DNA from: CAWDCV01 sp963728125 | Lineage (GTDB): Bacteria; Actinomycetota; Actinomycetes; CAWDCV01 | Direction of reading: 5' to 3' | Assembly (NCBI GenBank): GCA_963728125.1 | Contig: CAVSIZ010000005.1 | Coordinates: 62,001-126,000 of the forward strand | DNA: 64,000 nt | Shown: positions 60,241 through 64,000 of the stretch, piece by piece | How the letters are laid out: every line of letters begins with the position of its first letter | How positions within the stretch are numbered: position 1 is the first letter of the stretch | Notes under the pieces: model-generated | What the model was told of the DNA's origin: nothing | Database searches by the model: none | Seen by the model: only the letters and a program-made list of their open reading frames with translations | Position numbers and translations under genes: made by a program

Positions 60241-61710
60241 ATGACTGCGACCGTGGACGTCGACGTCGAGACCGACGAGGGTCCGGGCGGCGTCGGCCGC
60301 GTCGCCCGAGTGACCGGCCCCGTTGTCGACGTGGAGTTCCCCATCGAGTCGATGCCGGAGATCTTCAACGCGCTCGAGGTCGAGGTCGACCTGGGGTCGG
60401 CGGTCGAGGGCGAGTCAGGGGTGCGCACACTGACCCTCGAGGTCGCCCAGCACATCGGGAACGGCATCGTGCGCGCGATCTCCATGCAGCCCACGGATGG
60501 GCTGGTGCGTGGAGCCCCCGTTCAAGACACCGGGAGCGGCATCAGCGTGCCGGTCGGCGATGTCACGAAGGGACACGTCTTCAACACCCTCGGCGTGCCG
60601 CTGGACGTGCCCGCCGACTCGCTCGACGTGAAGGAGCGGTGGGAAATCCACCGTGCCCCACCCCCCTTCGACCAGCTCGAGGGCAAGACCGAGATGTTCG
60701 AAACCGGCATCAAGGTCATCGATCTCCTCACGCCATACGTGCGCGGCGGCAAGATCGGCTTGTTCGGGGGCGCTGGCGTCGGCAAGACGGTGCTGATCCA
60801 GGAGATGATCCGCCGCGTCGCCCAAGAGTTCGGTGGCGTCTCGGTCTTCGCCGGAGTCGGGGAACGTACCCGCGAGGGCAACGACCTGTTCCTGGAGATG
60901 ACCGAGTCCGGTGTCATTCAGCAGACCGCACTCGTCTTCGGTCAGATGGACGAGCCGCCGGGTACCCGGCTACGCGTGGCCCTGGCAGCGCTGACGATGG
61001 CGGAGTACTTCCGCGACGTGCAGAAGCAGGACGTGCTGCTGTTCATCGACAACATCTTCCGGTTCACACAGGCCGGGTCTGAGGTTTCGACGCTGCTCGG
61101 TCGGATGCCGTCGGCCGTGGGATATCAGCCGACGCTGGCCGATGAGATGGGCGAGCTCCAGGAGCGCATCACATCGACACGCGGGCAGGCGATCACCTCG
61201 ATGCAGGCGATCTACGTCCCCGCCGACGACTACACCGACCCGGCACCGGCGACGACCTTCGCCCACCTCGACGCGACGACGAACCTGTCCCGACCGATCT
61301 CGCAGCTCGGCATCTACCCGGCCGTCGACCCACTCGACTCGACGTCGCGGATCCTCGATCCCCGCTACATCGGCGAGGATCACTACGCGATCGCCTCGCG
61401 GGTCAAGGAGATCCTGCAGCGCTACAAGGACCTGCAGGACATCATCGCGATCCTCGGCATCGACGAGTTGTCCGAGGAAGACAAGATCCTCGTGGGGCGG
61501 GCCCGGCGCATCCAGCGGTTCCTGTCTCAGAACCTCTTCGTTGCCGAGCAGTTCACCGGCGTCAAGGGGTCGTTCGTCTCCATCGCGGAGACGTTGGAGT
61601 CGTTCAAGAAGCTGACCGAGGGGGAGTACGACCACCTGCCCGAGCAGGCGTTCTTCTCCGTCGGCGGGATCGAGGACGTGGAGGCGGCGGCCAAGAAGCT
61701 GGAGAGCTGA
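60241..61710 (+). CDS. atpD: F1Fo ATP synthase subunit beta
   Basis: This 489-residue subunit carries the catalytic nucleotide sites. The P-loop is GGAGVGKT at about 176-183; further signatures are VGERTREGNDLFLEM, VLLFIDNIFRFTQAGSEVST and the DELSEED motif as IDELSEEDKILVGRARRIQR. The ATG at 60241 lies four bases after the atpG stop, with AAGGTG eight bases upstream. The downstream gap to atpC is unusually long (187 bp) and contains a strong hairpin. Confidence 0.98.
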   Translation: MTATVDVDVETDEGPGGVGRVARVTGPVVDVEFPIESMPEIFNALEVEVDLGSAVEGESGVRTLTLEVAQHIGNGIVRAISMQPTDGLVRGAPVQDTGSGISVPVGDVTKGHVFNTLGVPLDVPADSLDVKERWEIHRAPPPFDQLEGKTEMFETGIKVIDLLTPYVRGGKIGLFGGAGVGKTVLIQEMIRRVAQEFGGVSVFAGVGERTREGNDLFLEMTESGVIQQTALVFGQMDEPPGTRLRVALAALTMAEYFRDVQKQDVLLFIDNIFRFTQAGSEVSTLLGRMPSAVGYQPTLADEMGELQERITSTRGQAITSMQAIYVPADDYTDPAPATTFAHLDATTNLSRPISQLGIYPAVDPLDSTSRILDPRYIGEDHYAIASRVKEILQRYKDLQDIIAILGIDELSEEDKILVGRARRIQRFLSQNLFVAEQFTGVKGSFVSIAETLESFKKLTEGEYDHLPEQAFFSVGGIEDVEAAAKKLES

Positions 61711-61727
61711 GCCACTTTCTCCGACAG

Positions 61728-61774
61728 GTTGTCCGAACGGGTCCCGTCCGAGAGCGCGAGGACGTTCGGACAAC
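61728..61774 (+). terminator. hairpin between atpD and atpC
   Basis: GTTGTCCGAAC at 61728-61738 pairs perfectly with GTTCGGACAAC at 61764-61774. After a two-base bulge, GTCC at 61741-61744 pairs with GGAC at 61760-61763, giving a stem of 15 bp and a 15-base loop. There is no T-run. Position suggests partial termination before atpC. Confidence 0.65.
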
Positions 61775-61844
61775 TCGGCTGGGCGGGGTAGCGCGGTCGT
61801 CCACAGGACTGGGACCCGCGGAGAAATGAGCGCCTCGCTGCCGT

Positions 61845-61850
61845 TAGGCT
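61845..61850 (+). promoter_or_regulatory. candidate -10 box TAGGCT for atpC
   Basis: TAGGCT in CCGTTAGGCT lies 47 bases before the atpC GTG, downstream of the hairpin. A start near 61857 would leave a leader of about 40 bases with GGAGGAG at its end. No clear -35 box. Confidence 0.35.
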
Positions 61851-61897
61851 CATGACACCTCGACGACATCCAGCGGATTCATACGGAGGAGTCAGGC

Positions 61898-62284
61898 GTG
61901 GCTGAGCTGCACGTGGGACTGGTCGCGGCCGACCACGAGGTCTGGACGGGCGACGCCTCGATGGTGATCGCCCGCACGGTCGAGGGTGACATCGGCATCC
62001 TGCCCGGCCACGAGCCGCTGCTGGCCGTCCTCGCCGACGGGCCGGTGCGCATCAGGCCGGTTGACGGGCCGGAGATCGTCGCCGCCGTCCACGGCGGATT
62101 CCTCTCGGTCTCGGAGTCCGGCGTCTCGGTGCTCGCCGAGGTGGCCGAGTTGTCCACCGAGATCGATGTGTCCCGCGCGCAGCGCTCGCTCGAGGAAGCG
62201 CGATCGGCCGGTGCTGACGATGCCGAAGCCGAGGCCGCCCGTCGACGGGCGGAGACCCGCATCCGCGTCGCGCAGGCCGGCTGA
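61898..62284 (+). CDS. atpC: F1Fo ATP synthase subunit epsilon
   Basis: This 128-residue rotor subunit regulates F1. The N-terminal beta sandwich reads LHVGLVAADHEVWTGDASMV, GDIGILPGHEPLLAVLADGP and AAVHGGFLSVSESGVSVLAE; a short C-terminal helical part (EEARSAGADDAEAEAARRRA) follows. The GTG at 61898 has GGAGGAG six bases upstream, a strong site. Unlike in most atp operons, 187 bp and a hairpin separate it from atpD. Confidence 0.95.
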   Translation: MAELHVGLVAADHEVWTGDASMVIARTVEGDIGILPGHEPLLAVLADGPVRIRPVDGPEIVAAVHGGFLSVSESGVSVLAEVAELSTEIDVSRAQRSLEEARSAGADDAEAEAARRRAETRIRVAQAG

Positions 62285-62321
62285 ATACCTACCGGATACC
62301 GATGTCGAGGGCGAGGTGACG

Positions 62322-62753
62322 ATGCCAACCGTTCTCGACATCCTGCTCGTGCTTTTGGTCGTGCTCGTTGCGTCGCTCGTGGCGCTCGCCCTGCGTCGCC
62401 GGTTGATCCAGCACGCCGGTGGGACGTTCGACTGCTCGGTGCGCCTCGACCGCCTGTTCATGGGACCGAGTTGGATTCTCGGTCTCGGCCGGTACGACGG
62501 CGACCGCGTCGACTGGTTCCGCATCTTCAGCTTCTCGCTGCGGCCGCGAGTGTCCCTGTGGCGACGCGAGCTCGAAATCGTGGAGCGCCGCGCGCCGATG
62601 GGTACCGAGACGGTGACGGTCTTGGAGGAAGCCGTCATCCTCGTGCTCGCCAACCGCGGTCGGTCGGTCGAGCTGGCGATGAGCGCCGCCGCACTGACCG
62701 GCTTCCTGTCGTGGCTGGAGGCGGCGCCTCCCGGTGCCCACATGGACGCCTGA
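62322..62753 (+). CDS. DUF2550 family membrane protein
   Basis: This 143-residue protein has one N-terminal membrane segment (VLDILLVLLVVLVASLVALA) followed by a cytoplasmic domain with GGTFDCSVRLDR, GLGRYDGDRVDWFRIFSFSL and SLWRRELEIVERRAP. This is the DUF2550 family, always found between atpC and murA in actinobacteria and of unknown function. The C-terminal part resembles a PH-like or transport-regulator fold; that is inference. The ATG at 62322 has GAGGTGACG in front. It converges on the adenosyltransferase gene with seven bases between the stops. Confidence 0.9.
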   Translation: MPTVLDILLVLLVVLVASLVALALRRRLIQHAGGTFDCSVRLDRLFMGPSWILGLGRYDGDRVDWFRIFSFSLRPRVSLWRRELEIVERRAPMGTETVTVLEEAVILVLANRGRSVELAMSAAALTGFLSWLEAAPPGAHMDA

Positions 62754-62760
62754 GCACCCG

Positions 62761-63333
62761 CTAGCGAGTGGCGCCGGGCTCCCACAGCACGTCGCCGCGC
62801 TCCACGTTCGCCACTCGCGCGAGGATGAAGAGCAAGTCAGACAGTCGATTGAGGTACGTCGCCGCTTGCGCGTTCATGGTGTCGGCGTAGTCGTCCAGGG
62901 CCGCCCAGGTCGACCGCTCGGCGCGGCGGACGACGGTGCACGCCTGGTGCAGCAGTGCCGCGCCGGGAGTTCCACCGGGCAGGATGAAGCTGCGAAGCTT
63001 CTCGACACGCATGAGATAGGTATCGCACGCCTGCTCGAGCCGGTCGACGTACTCCGGCTCGATCCGCAGCGGTGGGAACTCCGGGTCCGCCACCACCGGC
63101 GTGCACAGGTCAGCACCCACGTCGAACAGGTCGTTCTGCACCCGCGTCAGCACCGTGACGATGTCCTCGGGTAGCTCACCGAGGGCAAGCGCCACGCCGA
63201 TCGCGGCGTTCGCTTCGTTGACGTCTGCGTAGGCCGCGAGCCGGGGGTCGGTCTTGGGGATCCGACTCATGTCGCCGAGGTTCGTCGTGCCGTCGTCACC
63301 GAGGCGTGTGTAGATGCGCGTCAGATTGACCAT
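62761..63333 (-). CDS. cob(I)alamin adenosyltransferase, PduO type
   Basis: This 190-residue enzyme transfers the adenosyl group of ATP to cob(I)alamin, giving coenzyme B12. The N-terminal ATP loop is YTRLGDDGTTNLGDMSRIPK and the trimer-interface active-site helix is GGTPGAALLHQACTVVRRAE; NRLSDLLFILARVAN near the C-terminus is also typical of the PduO class. The minus-strand box TAGGCT at 63340-63345 ends six bases before the ATG at 63333, so the mRNA is probably leaderless. It lies head-to-head with murA. Confidence 0.93.
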   Translation of the reverse strand: MVNLTRIYTRLGDDGTTNLGDMSRIPKTDPRLAAYADVNEANAAIGVALALGELPEDIVTVLTRVQNDLFDVGADLCTPVVADPEFPPLRIEPEYVDRLEQACDTYLMRVEKLRSFILPGGTPGAALLHQACTVVRRAERSTWAALDDYADTMNAQAATYLNRLSDLLFILARVANVERGDVLWEPGATR

Positions 63334-63339
63334 GTCGGC

Positions 63340-63345
63340 AGCCTA
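63340..63345 (-). promoter_or_regulatory. -10 box TAGGCT of the adenosyltransferase gene
   Basis: On the minus strand TAGGCT ends six bases before the ATG at 63333; no Shine-Dalgarno sequence is present. Confidence 0.5.
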
Positions 63346-63408
63346 GGACCCGCGACACGACGGCGTGGCCGAGCGGCGGCCGGTGCAGGAACCATGTCGG
63401 AGGCGGCA

Positions 63409-63414
63409 TACCAT
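63409..63414 (+). promoter_or_regulatory. -10 box TACCAT of murA
   Basis: TACCAT ends six bases before the GTG at 63421 and supports that start, rather than the in-frame ATG at 63394, for murA. Confidence 0.45.
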
Positions 63415-63420
63415 GCCGCG

Positions 63421-64000
63421 GTGGAGAACCGGGATCGCTTGCGCGTCGTCGGCGGTGCCCGGCTTGCCGGCTCGGTTCGCGTGACCGGAGCCAAGAACAG
63501 TGCGCTGAAGCTGATGGCTGCGGCGTTGCTCGCCGAGGGCACGACGACGCTCACCGAAGTCCCGGAGATCCTCGACGTCGACACCATGGCGGAGCTGCTG
63601 CGCCGACTGGGATGCACGGTCGAGCGGGTCGGTACGAGCGTGCGCATCAACGTCCCTGAGCGTCCGGGACATCAAGCCGACTACGACCTCGTACGTCGCA
63701 TGCGCGCGTCCATCAGCGTGCTCGGACCGCTCGTCGCCCGCGTCGGTGAAGCCGACGTCGCGCTCCCCGGGGGCGATGCGATCGGATCACGGGGCGTCGA
63801 CTTCCACGTCGCCGGGCTGGTCAAGCTCGGCGCCACCGTTGAGAGCCAGCACGGATTCCTCGTGGCGAAAGCACCGCACGGGCTGCGTGGGGCAACGGTG
63901 TGGCTCGACTTTCCCAGCGTCGGTGCGACCGAGAACCTGTTGATGGCCGCGGTGCTAGCGCGGGGCACGACCGTGCTCGACAACGCTGCCCGCGAGCCGG
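63421..64000 (+). CDS. murA: UDP-N-acetylglucosamine 1-carboxyvinyltransferase, 3' end beyond the window
   Basis: The first 193 residues of MurA, which adds enolpyruvate to UDP-GlcNAc in the first committed step of peptidoglycan synthesis. VTGAKNSALKLMAAALLAEG near the start carries the Lys-Asn pair of the active site. The loop that holds the catalytic cysteine in E. coli reads VALPGGDAIGSRGVDFHVAG here, with aspartate (about 119) instead. This is the form known from Mycobacterium tuberculosis and other actinobacteria and is insensitive to fosfomycin. The GTG at 63421 follows a TACCAT box by six bases; an in-frame ATG at 63394 with AGGA in front is possible. The gene runs off the right edge. 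Confidence 0.95.
   Translation, partial: MENRDRLRVVGGARLAGSVRVTGAKNSALKLMAAALLAEGTTTLTEVPEILDVDTMAELLRRLGCTVERVGTSVRINVPERPGHQADYDLVRRMRASISVLGPLVARVGEADVALPGGDAIGSRGVDFHVAGLVKLGATVESQHGFLVAKAPHGLRGATVWLDFPSVGATENLLMAAVLARGTTVLDNAAREP

Overview
The window is 64 kb of strongly G+C-rich DNA from an actinobacterium. The clearest sign is the long syntenic block from argS to murA (27.9-64 kb): argS, lysA, thrA, thrC, thrB, rho, rpmE, prfA, prmC, sua5, then glyA, a WecA/Rfe-type transferase, a small membrane protein, an AtpI-like gene, atpBEFHAGDC, a DUF2550 gene, an adenosyltransferase and murA. This order is known from mycobacteria and many other Actinomycetes. Other actinobacterial markers are the fused E2-E1 2-oxoglutarate decarboxylase/dehydrogenase Kgd next to a DUF6104 gene, the bifunctional LysX, PadR/DUF4097 and DUF1707 proteins, and many TANNNT boxes 6-10 bases upstream of start codons, as expected for leaderless mRNAs. 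I cannot name a genus.

Layout. 0-3.3 kb: end of a methyltransferase gene and a polar amino-acid ABC operon. 3.4-6 kb: a medium-chain reductase, then a DUF4097-PadR operon with a two-palindrome operator candidate. 6-12.5 kb: a ScyD/ScyE-like secreted protein gene (frameshifted), DUF6104, kgd (frameshifted) and an MFS transporter. 12.5-19 kb: an ABC-2 exporter, a CPA1 antiporter, a DUF1707 protein, a CrtI-like oxidoreductase, a TesB thioesterase and small acidic proteins. 19-22.4 kb: pta behind a tiny leaderless ORF, a PsiE-like gene, and a membrane-protein gene carrying three frame changes. 22.4-27.7 kb: a form II CO/xanthine-dehydrogenase-type operon (S-L-M), a crotonase, an orphan antitoxin and an inverted repeat. 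27.8-39.8 kb: tRNA-Arg(CCG) and the argS-to-sua5 housekeeping run. 39.8-51.5 kb: an insertion into that conserved order: antiporter, LysX, an unknown HIHH membrane protein, a P-type ATPase, a DUF559 protein, a STAS protein, a SigG-like sigma factor and an efflux pump. 51.6-64 kb: glyA, wecA, the ATP synthase operon, DUF2550, cobalamin adenosyltransferase and the 5' part of murA.

How the genes work together. lysA supplies lysine; thrA, thrC and thrB make threonine from aspartate semialdehyde. rho, rpmE, prfA, prmC and sua5 serve transcription termination and translation. The atp genes encode a complete H+ F1Fo ATP synthase; atpC is set apart from atpD by a strong hairpin and a possible promoter of its own. 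LysX, the HIHH membrane protein and the P-type ATPase overlap by 4 nt at each junction and form one translationally coupled membrane-homeostasis unit.

Quality caveat. Several genes that should be intact (kgd, the iron-sulfur subunit gene, the ScyD-like gene, the 21.8 kb membrane gene, probably the reductase start) are broken by single-base indels, mostly in C or G runs. Sequencing or assembly error is at least as likely as real gene decay. No transposase, integrase, CRISPR array or rRNA was seen.
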